Shown: positions 44,920 to 53,029, counted from the first letter of the stretch. The stretch: 64,000 nucleotides of DNA from Pseudomonas umsongensis (GCF_002236105.1 NZ_NIWU01000002.1:1-64000); one strand, 5' to 3'. Notes: generated by a model not told the origin, from the letters alone. Program-made: numbers and translations.

Positions 44920-45786
44920 ATGCACGAGACGCTGAGAATAAAAATTGACTTTTTGAAGGAGCGTCAACGGCCAGCTGAAATTTTTCAGGCTATGAGTAGT
45001 TATATTGAGGCCTACGAAGCGATAGGCCAAGTCATGGTCGGGAGCCTCGGTGCGCAGGGAGAATTCGCTCTTCGGCTTGAAGATGTCGAGACTGGTTCAG
45101 TTGCTAGTGTGCTCAAGGCCGTTCCTGGACGCCTCAAGGGATGGTTCGAGACTGCTGTTTTCGAATCAAGCATGAAATTAGCGGAAGACCTAGCGGGTCT
45201 CGAAAGTACCACTACTGAAGAAGAGGTTGATCAGCTAGCGTCAGGAGTTGAAGCTGAACTAGCTAAGTTTAATGATGAACAGATGTTTGCTCCAAAAATT
45301 GATCGAAAAGCTTTTGCACACGCATTGAATAAATTGTCAGAAGCAAATAAGAGGCTGCTTCCTGAGGAGAGCGCTTCGGCCAGCATCGTTGAGTCGGAAA
45401 ATGTCACAGCTATCAATACTCACTGGCGTTTTAACGCGAATCCCAAAGAGATGTTTCAAGGGACGACTGAAACTAAAGGCTGCGTGGATAAACTTTACGT
45501 CAGAGCGCCAGTCAACATCGGTAAAGGAGCTTGGGCTATGCTCAGCGCTAGTACGAACAATCGCTACAATGCCAAGATCACTGACTTGCCGTGGCTTGAG
45601 CAGTACCAGGATGGCTCTATAGCACCTATTGGTCCCAGAGACGTTATGGAGGCTGAGGTTTCAATTGAAATTTACTCTCCGCCTCCGGGGAAAGGTAAAC
45701 CCTTCATTTCGGGTGCGAAAGTCGTAAGAGTTTTGCAAATTCACCGCGATGTCGGATTACAGCATGAAACAAAACCTCTCTTCTAA
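44920..45786 (+). CDS. Protein of unknown function, first gene of an island pair
   Basis: A 288-residue soluble protein that I do not recognise. It has an N-terminal alpha/beta part (LRIKIDFLKERQRPAEIFQAMSSYIEAYEAIGQVMVGSL), an acidic helical middle (ESTTTEEEVDQLASGVEAELAKF), and a C-terminal beta-rich part (VDKLYVRAPVNIGKGAWAML). The segment RLEDVETGSVASVLKAV resembles the 'GS' turn in several uncharacterised accessory proteins. Codon use is visibly more A/T-rich than in the flanking core genes. A membrane-protein gene overlaps its 3' end by 38 bp, so the two are probably made together. A LexA-like box lies upstream. Confidence 0.75.
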   Translation: MHETLRIKIDFLKERQRPAEIFQAMSSYIEAYEAIGQVMVGSLGAQGEFALRLEDVETGSVASVLKAVPGRLKGWFETAVFESSMKLAEDLAGLESTTTEEEVDQLASGVEAELAKFNDEQMFAPKIDRKAFAHALNKLSEANKRLLPEESASASIVESENVTAINTHWRFNANPKEMFQGTTETKGCVDKLYVRAPVNIGKGAWAMLSASTNNRYNAKITDLPWLEQYQDGSIAPIGPRDVMEAEVSIEIYSPPPGKGKPFISGAKVVRVLQIHRDVGLQHETKPLF

Positions 45787-46186
45787 AAAACGAAATACGA
45801 TGTGGGCGGAGCTTTTTTCCGAGTACATCTTCATAGTCACGCCTTTTGTCTTTCTTGTGGCAATCAAATTGTATACATCGTCTTGGAAAGAAATCTTACT
45901 AGCGCCTGACTGGTCGTTAGTGTCCTGTATTATTTTTGGCCAGATTGCAGTGAGAATGTCTCGATCTGCAATTAAACATCGCGCCGCGGATGACACGCAG
46001 TTTGGGCTGTACTCGGCAAAGCGATTCTTCTTAGTTGCAATGTCTTTACTATTTTATTTTGGGATGGTGGCGCAGCCCACAATATATCTTGGGTGGGGGC
46101 AACTGGTTTTATTTTTAATGGCTAGTTATTTTCATTTTAAAGACGGTCTTGCTGCTCGAATTCTTGAGGGGGGCGTCAAAATTTAG
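45749..46186 (+). CDS. Small multi-spanning membrane protein, second gene of the pair
   Basis: A 145-residue protein with three to four hydrophobic segments (about FIVTPFVFLVAIKLY, WSLVSCIIFGQIAV, FFLVAMSLLFYFGMV, LGWGQLVLFLMASYF) and a basic N-terminus. I do not recognise the family. ATG 45749 overlaps the preceding gene by 38 bp; ATG 45764 (MKQNLSSKKRN) is an alternative. A soluble protein coupled to a small membrane protein in a mobile, low-GC setting is the layout of many two-gene defence systems with a membrane effector, but no functional motif proves that here. Confidence 0.7.
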   Translation: MSDYSMKQNLSSKKRNTMWAELFSEYIFIVTPFVFLVAIKLYTSSWKEILLAPDWSLVSCIIFGQIAVRMSRSAIKHRAADDTQFGLYSAKRFFLVAMSLLFYFGMVAQPTIYLGWGQLVLFLMASYFHFKDGLAARILEGGVKI

Positions 46187-46189
46187 TTT

Positions 46190-47077
46190 TTATCTTGGAT
46201 CGCGTCCAGGTGCGGGCTGATAATGGCTAGGGTGAATAGGGCCACAAGCGAATCGTTGGTACTGAATTAACTTTCGTTGGCGCGCATCACCAATTTGGCG
46301 AAGCATGTTGGGTCGTTCCCGGTCCAAGTAGGCAGCTGGAAATATTGCCGGGTCGTAGGGGATAGCATCCAGCACGTCGATTCCATATTCGACGTAAACA
46401 CGCTTTCCGAGCGGTGTCAGGGCTAACGCCTTAATCCGACGGATATGCTCCGATATGACTCGATATCCCTCATGTACCAGCAGGTCGCGCAGGTAATGGT
46501 TTGAAGCGCGCAGTGCAATCTTCACTCGCACGGATTCCCGGTGCGGTCGATCCTGCCAGTAAGCAAATAGATTGAATAGGCGAGACTTTAGACATGTGAT
46601 GGGGTCGATGACGGCGACCTGCACACCTTCGATATCCAGGACGGATAAATATTTGAAAATCTCTTTTTTGGGCGCGCCCCCGACGCTGTCCATTTCCAGG
46701 ATATCGACGATGACCTCTTTACCGTCAACCCAGTCAATGTACGCGGCGGCAATATTTATCGTGTTGTCGTCCATCTTCGCCTTGCGAAAAGGGACGCCTA
46801 TCATCTGGGCGCAATAATCAATAGAGTTGGGCTTGCCGATAAAGTCCAAGTCATCGCTAGTGACGAATCCGACATCCTCGCCTGTCATTTCGTCGATGAG
46901 GTATTGCCGGGCCCAAAGCGTAAGCGATTGCCCGCCAACGATCACAAGGCCGTAATCGGTGACAGCTGATTGAATTGAGGGACGGTAGACGCGCTGAATT
47001 AGATCGAGCAGGAAAGCGAAGAGCTCTGAACGTTCAAGTAGGGCGAACGGAGCGTCTTCGTTTACCGTTTCGGGCAT
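46190..47077 (-). CDS. Nucleotidyltransferase-fold protein (AbiEii/DUF6036-like)
   Basis: A 295-residue protein whose N-terminal third shows the nucleotidyltransferase pattern of the AbiEii/AbiGii and DUF6036 groups: GLVIVGGQSLTLWARQYL, then SDDLDFIGKP with the acidic pair expected to bind metal, then KEVIVDILEMD as the third acidic strand. The rest is helical (PITCLKSRLFNLFAYWQDR, VRVKIALRASNHYLRDLL). It is coupled to the upstream small gene by a TGATG overlap. AbiE-type toxins act in abortive phage infection; the usual HTH antitoxin AbiEi is not present here, so the pairing is different. Toxin function is inference. Confidence 0.72.
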   Translation of the reverse strand: MPETVNEDAPFALLERSELFAFLLDLIQRVYRPSIQSAVTDYGLVIVGGQSLTLWARQYLIDEMTGEDVGFVTSDDLDFIGKPNSIDYCAQMIGVPFRKAKMDDNTINIAAAYIDWVDGKEVIVDILEMDSVGGAPKKEIFKYLSVLDIEGVQVAVIDPITCLKSRLFNLFAYWQDRPHRESVRVKIALRASNHYLRDLLVHEGYRVISEHIRRIKALALTPLGKRVYVEYGIDVLDAIPYDPAIFPAAYLDRERPNMLRQIGDARQRKLIQYQRFACGPIHPSHYQPAPGRDPR

Positions 47078-47283
47078 CAGTTGCTTAGCGCAGAGAATCG
47101 TTGTGGGCGAGCGATTGAAGCAGAGTTGCCACGAAGGGCGGCTTTGGCACGGGCAGCAGCCATTTCAAGCATCTGAGGGTCAGCTGCATAGACAGCATCA
47201 ACCTGGCGGTCACGTGAGCTGCTTTTAAGGCTCATCATTTCCGCAAAGCTAAGGTCTTTTGAATGCTGGTGGCCGCTGATCAT
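47077..47283 (-). CDS. Small protein upstream of and coupled to the nucleotidyltransferase gene
   Basis: A 68-residue protein (start MISGHQHSKDLSFAEMM at 47283; a longer reading to 47349 is open but less likely). It is charged and probably helical (DRQVDAVYAADPQMLEMAAARAKAALRG) with no recognisable DNA-binding motif. Its stop overlaps the next start by one base. The position and size suit an antitoxin or accessory partner, but nothing more can be seen. No strong ribosome binding site was found. Confidence 0.55.
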   Translation of the reverse strand: MISGHQHSKDLSFAEMMSLKSSSRDRQVDAVYAADPQMLEMAAARAKAALRGNSASIARPQRFSALSN

Positions 47284-47437
47284 GGCAAAGTACCCATAAG
47301 GGTGGAGATATAGACTTGAACTTGAGGTTAGCACATTCAGTCTGCGCATTTACAGGTGAAGGGCTGTGATTGCAAGGTTTTAACCGACGAAATGCATTAC
47401 CTTGCGACCATTTTGTGTGAAAAAACAGTTGTTTTTC

Positions 47438-47498
47438 GCTCACTAGGTACCAACAGGAGGGCTGGCGGAGCCAGCCCTCCTGTTGGTACCTAGTGAGC
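47438..47498. repeat. Perfect palindrome with 29-bp arms
   Basis: From GCTCACTAGG at 47438 to GGCTGGC at 47466, then GGA, then the exact reverse complement to 47498. The 29-bp arms have no mismatch. It sits about 90 bp upstream of the small gene at 47349/47283 and has no T-run, so it is not a typical terminator. It may be a recombination site, a terminal remnant of a mobile element, or a protein-binding cruciform. Confidence 0.9.
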
Positions 47499-47757
47499 CT
47501 TTAACGCATTAAAAGACGATCTTTAAGAATCTAATCAGTTGTCAAGTGAAATGTCAACTGTGGTGTGGGTACTGTAGCATTAGCTAAGCCTATCAGCTCC
47601 GGCATTGAGACGCGCTGACCTACATTGGTGATCTATAGTCGAAAAATAGCATGCACCGAAAATAGGTTGCCCGATGACCGTGAAGGTGAGGATCTCGCTG
47701 AGCAAGTAGCCCTACGATTTCTGAGGGCGGTCCGGGGGGCTATCCACGATTCGAGCG

Positions 47758-48033
47758 TTAGATCAGCATTTCGCGGTCATTTCCTAAGCGTTTCCAGATC
47801 AATAGGGTGGTGAGTCGATAGTAATACTGGGAGGCGTCGGAGTGGTCTTTCAGGTGCTGAGTCAGAAACCAGCGCAAATGCTTGAGCTGCCAGGTCCAGG
47901 GATTGTCTCGCTGCCATTGTTGTTGAATGGCCGCTTGCATGGCTCGGGCTTGCCGTAGGTGTCGTTGCTGCGTGGCCTGCGAGCCATTCAGTACACCGCT
48001 CAGGAACAGCGCCATATCGAAGGGCTTGGTCAC
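47758..48033 (-). CDS. Small integrase-associated protein
   Basis: A 91-residue basic, helical protein (MTKPFDMALFLSGVLNGSQATQQRHLRQARAMQAAIQQQWQ). Its start overlaps the end of the integrase fragment (ATGA), the order found for small genes that follow Pseudomonas integrase-domain genes. No function is known. Between it and the palindrome (47499-47757) no convincing gene is seen. Confidence 0.6.
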   Translation of the reverse strand: MTKPFDMALFLSGVLNGSQATQQRHLRQARAMQAAIQQQWQRDNPWTWQLKHLRWFLTQHLKDHSDASQYYYRLTTLLIWKRLGNDREMLI

Positions 48034-48356
48034 GCTCGACCTCCAATGTAGGCCGAAACTACATCGATCCGGTTATCCCCGAGTTCAAGGCTGATCTGTT
48101 TCCGCGCCTGTTGATCAAGGTCGCGGTCAATACGATAGCAGTGACCACCATTGACCGGTGCGGCGTGGCCCGTGAGCTGCTCGTAACGTTCGCAGGCGTA
48201 GGCCGCTCGCAGTTCATGGAAACCCTTCAGCCCGTGCTCATGCATCGTTTCGCGGGTGGGGAGCACGGTCTGTTGCAGGAACGCGGCGTAGCTTTCGTCT
48301 CGGGCCAGCAAGTTGCGACTATGGGGCGGCGACGCATGACGAGCCAACTGCAGCGA
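48030..48356 (-). pseudogene. 5'-truncated tyrosine-recombinase-like integrase (Integrase_1 type)
   Basis: About 108 C-terminal codons of an integrase: RNLLARDESYAAFL, then HELRAAYACERYEQLTG (box II H-x-x-R) and RKQISLELGDNRIDVVSAYIGG, with the catalytic tyrosine in AYIGG. The position that is His in ELGH is Asp here. The frame continues upstream only into GGGGGACAGAT repeats and unrelated sequence, so the catalytic core's first half is missing. It is a relic of the element that once used the ssrA site. The reading frame that runs on to 48713 is an artefact of the tandem repeat. Confidence 0.8.
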
Positions 48357-48425
48357 AAGGGGGACCGAAAGGGGGACAGATCTATTTTTTCGAAAGGGGG
48401 ACAGATTTATTTTTTGATTTTTTGC
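48357..48425. repeat. Direct repeats of AAAGGGGGACAGAT
   Basis: GAAAGGGGGACCGAAAGGGG, then GGGACAGATCTATTTTTTC and GGGACAGATTTATTTTTTG, give three tandem copies of the GGGGGACAGA core. The GGGACAGATTTATTTT motif is often seen beside Pseudomonas transposase genes; none is intact here. Confidence 0.7.
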
Positions 48426-48468
48426 GGTTTTTTCGCGCCTATGGTGTAGAGGTAGATTAACCACGAAT

Positions 48469-48502
48469 AGCGTTTTACTGTTTGCTGGACGAGTTTTACT
48501 AG
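48469..48502. repeat. Second copy of the aph 3' end
   Basis: AGCGTTTTACTGTTTGCTGG followed by ACGAGTTTTACTAG matches the last codons of aph at 44305-44338 with few mismatches. The copy ends where the hexanucleotide repeat begins. Confidence 0.85.
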
Positions 48503-48503
48503 T

Positions 48504-48578
<75 letters not shown>

Positions 48579-48581
48579 AAC

Positions 48582-49055
48582 TCTGATGCACTCATCCAAT
48601 GTCACCGTGTGCTTGAAATGATCCCAAAGCCTCGCCCCTCCCCCCATGCTCCCGTACGATCTAGCGATGACCTCACCGTCAAATCCGGAGTCAAGTGAAC
48701 TCCAACCCCGCATCGAATAACCCTAACCCTGTCCCCACGCAGCAGGTTTCGGTTTTCAGGCCGCAGTCCAATACCCTATCCAACCCCAGGCTTTGCAAAT
48801 ACTCGATGGTTTGCGGCGACAGTGCGTGGCCGTAGCCGTAGCCGTAGCCGTACCCGTACCCGTAGGCGATGGTGATGCGGTCGGCCTCGATCAAGCTTTT
48901 CCGTTCAGAGGCGGGGTGCCAACCGAGTTTCTAGAAGAACATTTGAACTTGTCGTGGCGTTCGACGGCGGCGACGCTGGGCAGGATGCCGTCGATGAGCG
49001 ATTGGGGAGGGATGAAGCTGGGTTGCACGTCGATGATCAGGAAGGCTTGGCGCAA
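48582..49055 (-). pseudogene. Decayed cysteine hydrolase (isochorismatase family)
   Basis: Read on the - strand, three frames carry consecutive parts of one isochorismatase-family protein: LRQAFLIIDVQPSFIPPQSL with VAAVERHDK; then KLGWHPASERKSLIEADRI and LDRVLDCGLKTETCCVGTG with LFDAGLEFT; then TPDLTVRSSLDRTGA; then ARLWDHFKHTVTLDE. An in-frame stop (TAG, 48931-48933) and at least three frameshifts separate them. A GCCGTA/CCCGTA repeat of six units (48829-48864) expands the family's single Gly-Tyr-Gly to YGYGYGYGYGYG. The gene is clearly dead. Catalytic Cys lies in CGLKTETC. Confidence 0.85.
48829..48864. repeat. Second hexanucleotide repeat, (GCCGTA)4(CCCGTA)2
   Basis: Six 6-bp units in the middle of the cysteine hydrolase pseudogene, encoding alternating Tyr-Gly on the - strand. 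Confidence 0.95.
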
Positions 49056-49090
49056 AGCTTCTCCGAGGGCATTTGTGGTGCGTTAGCTGA

Positions 49091-49121
49091 TCTCTTCGCG
49101 GGCAAGCCCGACCCAGCAGGG
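49091..49121. repeat. Diverged REP beside the right direct repeat
   Basis: TCTCTTCGCGGGCAAGCCCG ACCCAGCAGG corresponds to the REP at 44349 with several changes in its outer half. Confidence 0.75.
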
Positions 49122-49130
49122 GGTGTGTGA

Positions 49131-49211
49131 TGCAGGGATTACCGAACCCCAGATGCAACAAAACCCGCACTGGGCGGGTTTTGTCTTGCTTCGTATTTGG
49201 TGGAGCCGGGG
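49131..49211. repeat. Right copy of 81-bp direct repeat (includes ssrA 3' end)
   Basis: Matches 44388-44468 with one difference. Here the repeat runs on into the intact tmRNA gene, so this copy is the functional side. The last 14 nt are the tmRNA 3' end. Confidence 0.85.
49160..49182 (-). terminator. Terminator of ssrA
   Basis: AAAACCCGC-actgg-GCGGGTTTT stem 16 nt beyond the tmRNA 3' end; on the - strand it ends in TTTTG. Confidence 0.85.
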
Positions 49212-49594
49212 GGATTTGAACCCCCGTCCGCCAGTACTCCGCTGTCGGTACTACATGCGTAGCCGTGTCTATTAAGTTAACCCTCAGCGACCCGACGGGC
49301 AGGGTGCTTTGGGCGAGTTGTGTAAGTTTTAGCCGCTTCGTCCACAACGTACTGCACGGCGATTCTGTTCTATATGACAATCACTTTGGGTTTACAGACA
49401 TCCCCTGGTGATTGCTGGACCCGAAGGTACCAGAAGCTCAGGGCTAAGGCTGCTTACGCAGCGAGAGCGAATTCCTGGCCGTAGTTTTCGTCATTGGCAA
49501 CTATAAGTAGTTGCAACAGTGGATTTACGAGTTCTGTTACCAACTCGGCATGCACCTAAAGTTTCGCAACCGGCGTCGAATCCTAAACGGCCCC
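49198..49594 (-). ncRNA. ssrA: Transfer-messenger RNA (tmRNA)
   Basis: tmRNA rescues stalled ribosomes together with SmpB (encoded 9.4 kb away). On the - strand the 5' end is GGGGCCGTTTAGGATTCGAC and the 3' end is the tRNA-like T-arm GGGGGTTCAAATCCCCCC followed by GGCTCCACCA. The tag reading frame (GCCAATGACGAAAACTACGG onward, 49454-49498) encodes ANDENYGQEFALAA and stop, a normal Pseudomonas tag. Length is 397 nt. The 3' end lies inside the direct repeat that marks the integration site. Confidence 0.97.
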
Positions 49595-49659
49595 GAACTC
49601 ATTGCCCGAAAATCTCATTGAGCAACAAGCCAGTACAGTGTACGCCAATGAGGCGCGGA

Positions 49660-49681
49660 AGGCCAACCCGAAGGTTGGCCT
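49660..49681. repeat. Hairpin downstream of the small secreted-protein gene
   Basis: AGGCCAACC-CGAA-GGTTGGCCT, a perfect 9-bp stem with a tetraloop, 9 bp after the stop of the gene at 49691 on the - strand. There is no T-run, so it may stabilise the mRNA end or be a weak terminator. Confidence 0.65.
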
Positions 49682-49690
49682 CGCCTGACA

Positions 49691-49966
49691 TCAGTTGCGC
49701 GTAGGGTTTCGAATCTGCATTTTGGTGATCATGCCAGAGGTGATTTCGACGCAATCCTTGTCGTTACCGGCCGCCTGGGCAGCCTTGGATTTTTCCAGCG
49801 CTGCTTTGACGTTGTCCAGCGAGTTTTCCGGTAAAGACGGCGCGCTGTCCACGAAGTCGCTTATCTGTTGAATGTTTGCCGCACAAAGATCCTTGTCTGC
49901 CGCGAATACGGGCGATGCCAGCAGTGCCGCAGTGATAAACAATCCAGCCATTGCAGAGTGCTTCAT
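49691..49966 (-). CDS. Small exported protein of unknown function
   Basis: A 91-residue protein with a clear signal peptide (MKHSAMAGLFITAALLASPVFA, cleavage near AFA-ADK) and a small acidic helical mature part with two cysteines (KDLCAANIQQISDFVDS, GNDKDCVEITSGMI), which could form a disulfide. AAGGAG lies 6 nt before ATG 49966, so this start is preferred over the one at 49984. It probably acts in the periplasm; I do not recognise a family. Confidence 0.8.
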   Translation of the reverse strand: MKHSAMAGLFITAALLASPVFAADKDLCAANIQQISDFVDSAPSLPENSLDNVKAALEKSKAAQAAGNDKDCVEITSGMITKMQIRNPTRN

Positions 49967-50192
49967 GGGTATCTCCTTGCGCATGAGGGCTCGGTGCTGC
50001 CGGTCGATGAGGCTGCTGGCCGAGGGGTTTTTAAGCCCGTTCGCAGGGCCTAATTAAATGACTATAGCCGCGCGCAGGAATTCGGTTTTCTTTTGCGATT
50101 GCGTGAGGGGGATATGAATATTATAGAGGCGAGGTTTCTCGCGATGGCGCTGAGGCAACGCGTTTTGCCAGAAAACACGCGTTATCGTTGAC

Positions 50193-50222
50193 GTCCATCG
50201 CGAGCATGCTCGCTCCTACAGG
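50193..50222. repeat. REP at the end of the lactate operon
   Basis: TCCATCGCGAGCATGCTCGC TCCTACAGGG; a single well-preserved REP core. A weaker partner (TTTCTCGCGATGGCG) lies at 50136, suggesting a degraded REPIN. Its end reaches into the last codons of dld. Confidence 0.75.
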
Positions 50223-53029
50223 GCCGGGCGGGCTTGGGTTACGCGGTCTACCAGGTAGACCAGCCCGTGATAATCGATTCCGCCGTGCTGGCTGAGGCCG
50301 ATTTCACAGGTGCGGCTGGTGGAAATGCCTTCGCTGCAATACTGCACCGCATCCTTCAAGGTACGCAGCGAATGTGCGTTCAGCTCCGGGGTGGTGAAGC
50401 CTTTGTCGCCGGCAAACCCGCAGCAGTGAATACCCTCGGGGATGACCACGTTATTGCTGCACTTGCGCGCCAGATCGATTAGCGCCTGGCTTTCGCCCAG
50501 ATGCTGGGTGCTGCAGGTGACATGCACGGCAATGGGGGCTTCCTGCGGTGTGAATTGCAGTCGATCCATCAAGTGTGTGCGAATGAAACGTACCGGATCG
50601 TACAGGTCCAGGCGCACATCGCCGAGGTCCTGGGTCAGGCGCAAGGTGCAGGGGCTGGTGTCGCAGTAAATCGGATCGAGCCCGCCACGACTGGCGTGGA
50701 GCAGGGCGCCGATCAGTTCCTGGCGTTTGTGTTCGGCCTGTTCGGCATAACCCTTGGAGGCGAAGGGCTGGCCGCAGCAGAGGTTGTCCAGATTGTCGGG
50801 GAAAACCACCTGATAACCGGCTTTTTCCAGCAGGCCGCGGGTCTTGTCGTACAGCGACATTTGCTCCTTGTCGCCCGCCGCCGGGCCCATGGCGCGTGAA
50901 ACGCAGGCTGCCAGATACACCACGCGCGGGCGTTCGTCGGTCACCGACGGACTGAAGCGAATGGCTTTTTCCGGCTGCGGCATGGCGTTGGTCCATTGCG
51001 GGACCTGGCCTTTGGACAAGCGGGTCAGCGTTGCCGACAGTTTTGCCAGGCGTGGCGCACCCAACAACATCCGTGCACCGTTGGCCACGTGGAGGGTGAA
51101 ACGCGCCCCTTGCAGCGCCGTGGCGAAATTGCCTTCAAGCCAGGTGGCAGTTTTCCTATGGGTAGCGTGCTGTCCACGAAGCTTTTTCACCAGCTCGCCG
51201 GTGTTGATGCCTACAGGGCAACGTTGGGCACAAAGACCGGTGGCGGCGCAGGTATCGATGCCCTGGTATTCAAAGGCAGCCTCAAGTTCGCGGGTATCGA
51301 CACCAGCGCGTTTCTTCGCCTGGATGTCACGCCAGATCACGATACGTTGGCGCGGGCTCAAGGTCAGGCCTTTGGAGGGGCAGACCGGTTCGCAGAAGCC
51401 GCATTCGATGCACTTATCCACAATCTCGTCGGCGGCTGGCAGCGGCTTCAGGTGTTTGAGGTGGATTTGTGGGTCTTCGCTGAGCACCACGTCCGGATTG
51501 AGAATGCCGTTGGGATCGAGCAGGCGCTTGAGCTGCCACATCAACTGGTAGGCGTCGCTGCCCCATTCCAGTTCGACGAAGGGTGCCATGTTGCGCCCGG
51601 TACCGTGCTCGGCCTTGAGCGAACCACCGAACTCGACTGCCACCAGTTGCGCCACGTCGTCCATGAACGCCTGGTAGCGGGCGACTTCCTGCGGATTGTT
51701 GAAGCCTTGGGTGAAGACGAAGTGCAGATTGCCTTCCAGTGCATGTCCGAAAAGGATCGCTTCGTCGTAGTGATGTTTGTCGAACAGCTCGATCAGGCGG
51801 TTCACGCCGATGGCCAGTTGTTCCACCGGGAAGGTCACGTCCTCGATGATCACCGTGGTCCCGGTTTTACGCACCGCGCCAACGGCGGGGAAGGTGTCCT
51901 TGCGGATCGCCCAGAGCCGGGCGTTTTCCAGCGGGTCTTCGGTGAAATCGACTTGTTTCTCTACCGGGAACGAGGACAGTGACGCCATGATCTGCGCCAG
52001 TTGCTCGTGCAACAAAGAGGTCGATGCCGCGCGGGATTCGATCAGCAGGGCGCAGGCATTGTTCGACAGGTGTTGTACGAAAGCGGGCATGCCGGGCTTG
52101 TTCTGTACCGAGCGCAGGCTGCGGCGGTCCAGCAGTTCTACCGCTGAGACCGGTTGGTTTTTCAGTACGGTGACGGCGTTGCAGCAGGTTTCCACGTCCG
52201 GGAATACGATCAGCGCCGAGGCCTTGTTCGGGTGATCGATCACCGTGTCGTAGGTCACCGCGCTGATGAAGCCCAGAGTGCCTTCGGAACCCACCAGCAA
52301 GTGGCTCAAGATATCCACAGGCTCGTCGTAGTCCACCAGGGCGTTGAGTGACAGGCCCGTGGTGTTTTTCAGACGATATTTGTGGCGAATTTTTGCAGCC
52401 AGTTCGGCATTGGCGCGGGTCTCGCGGCCCAAGGTCGCAAGACGCTCCAGCAGGTCGCCGTGACTGGCGCGAAACGCCGCGACACTGGCGGCATCTTCGG
52501 TATCGACACGGCTGCCGTCGGCCAGCACCAGACGGATGCCCGCCAGGGTGTGATAAGTGTTTTGCGCCGTGCCGCAGCACATGCCGCTGGCATTGTTGGC
52601 AACGATTCCGCCGATTTTGCAGGCGTTGATCGACGCAGGGTCCGGGCCGATCTTGCGCCCGAATGGTGCCAGCCAGGCGTTGGCCTGCGCGCCGATCACC
52701 CCCGGTTGCAGGCGGATTTGTGTGCCCTGGCCACGGATCTCACGACCGTTCCAGTTATCCCCAAGCACGATCAACACCGAATCGCTGATGGCTTGTCCGG
52801 ACAGGCTGGTGCCAGCAGCGCGGAAGGTCACGGGAACCCGGTCGCGCTGCGCCAGTTGCAGCAGTGCCACCACTTCGTCTTCGGACTCGACGCGAATTAT
52901 CAGTTGCGGAATCAGTCGATAGAAGCTGGCATCGGTGCCGAAGGCCAGCGTCGACAGTGGATCGTCGAAACGCCGTTCCCGGGGAATCAGTTGCTGCGCA
53001 TCGCGCAGGAAAGCGGCCGGTAGACTCAT
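50216..53029 (-). CDS. dld2: FAD-binding and Fe-S D-lactate dehydrogenase (Dld-II type)
   Basis: A 937-residue membrane-associated flavo-iron-sulfur dehydrogenase, most likely oxidising D-lactate to pyruvate with quinone as acceptor. Order of parts: FAD_binding_4 (residues about 40-220, VTFRAAGTSLSGQAISD), FAD-oxidase C domain (to about 470), two 4Fe-4S motifs (CIECGFCEPVC near 540; CAATGLCAQRC near 593), and two CCG segments (CCGQPFAS near 750; CCGFAGDKG near 870). It overlaps lutC by 4 nt as the last gene of lldP-lutABC-dld. D-2-hydroxyglutarate-type activity is an alternative, less likely from context. Confidence 0.88.
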   Translation of the reverse strand: MSLPAAFLRDAQQLIPRERRFDDPLSTLAFGTDASFYRLIPQLIIRVESEDEVVALLQLAQRDRVPVTFRAAGTSLSGQAISDSVLIVLGDNWNGREIRGQGTQIRLQPGVIGAQANAWLAPFGRKIGPDPASINACKIGGIVANNASGMCCGTAQNTYHTLAGIRLVLADGSRVDTEDAASVAAFRASHGDLLERLATLGRETRANAELAAKIRHKYRLKNTTGLSLNALVDYDEPVDILSHLLVGSEGTLGFISAVTYDTVIDHPNKASALIVFPDVETCCNAVTVLKNQPVSAVELLDRRSLRSVQNKPGMPAFVQHLSNNACALLIESRAASTSLLHEQLAQIMASLSSFPVEKQVDFTEDPLENARLWAIRKDTFPAVGAVRKTGTTVIIEDVTFPVEQLAIGVNRLIELFDKHHYDEAILFGHALEGNLHFVFTQGFNNPQEVARYQAFMDDVAQLVAVEFGGSLKAEHGTGRNMAPFVELEWGSDAYQLMWQLKRLLDPNGILNPDVVLSEDPQIHLKHLKPLPAADEIVDKCIECGFCEPVCPSKGLTLSPRQRIVIWRDIQAKKRAGVDTRELEAAFEYQGIDTCAATGLCAQRCPVGINTGELVKKLRGQHATHRKTATWLEGNFATALQGARFTLHVANGARMLLGAPRLAKLSATLTRLSKGQVPQWTNAMPQPEKAIRFSPSVTDERPRVVYLAACVSRAMGPAAGDKEQMSLYDKTRGLLEKAGYQVVFPDNLDNLCCGQPFASKGYAEQAEHKRQELIGALLHASRGGLDPIYCDTSPCTLRLTQDLGDVRLDLYDPVRFIRTHLMDRLQFTPQEAPIAVHVTCSTQHLGESQALIDLARKCSNNVVIPEGIHCCGFAGDKGFTTPELNAHSLRTLKDAVQYCSEGISTSRTCEIGLSQHGGIDYHGLVYLVDRVTQARPAL

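Noticed and set aside
47625-47813. 62-codon + strand open frame
   Set aside because: It ends inside the integrase-associated gene, has no recognisable product and no clear ribosome binding site.
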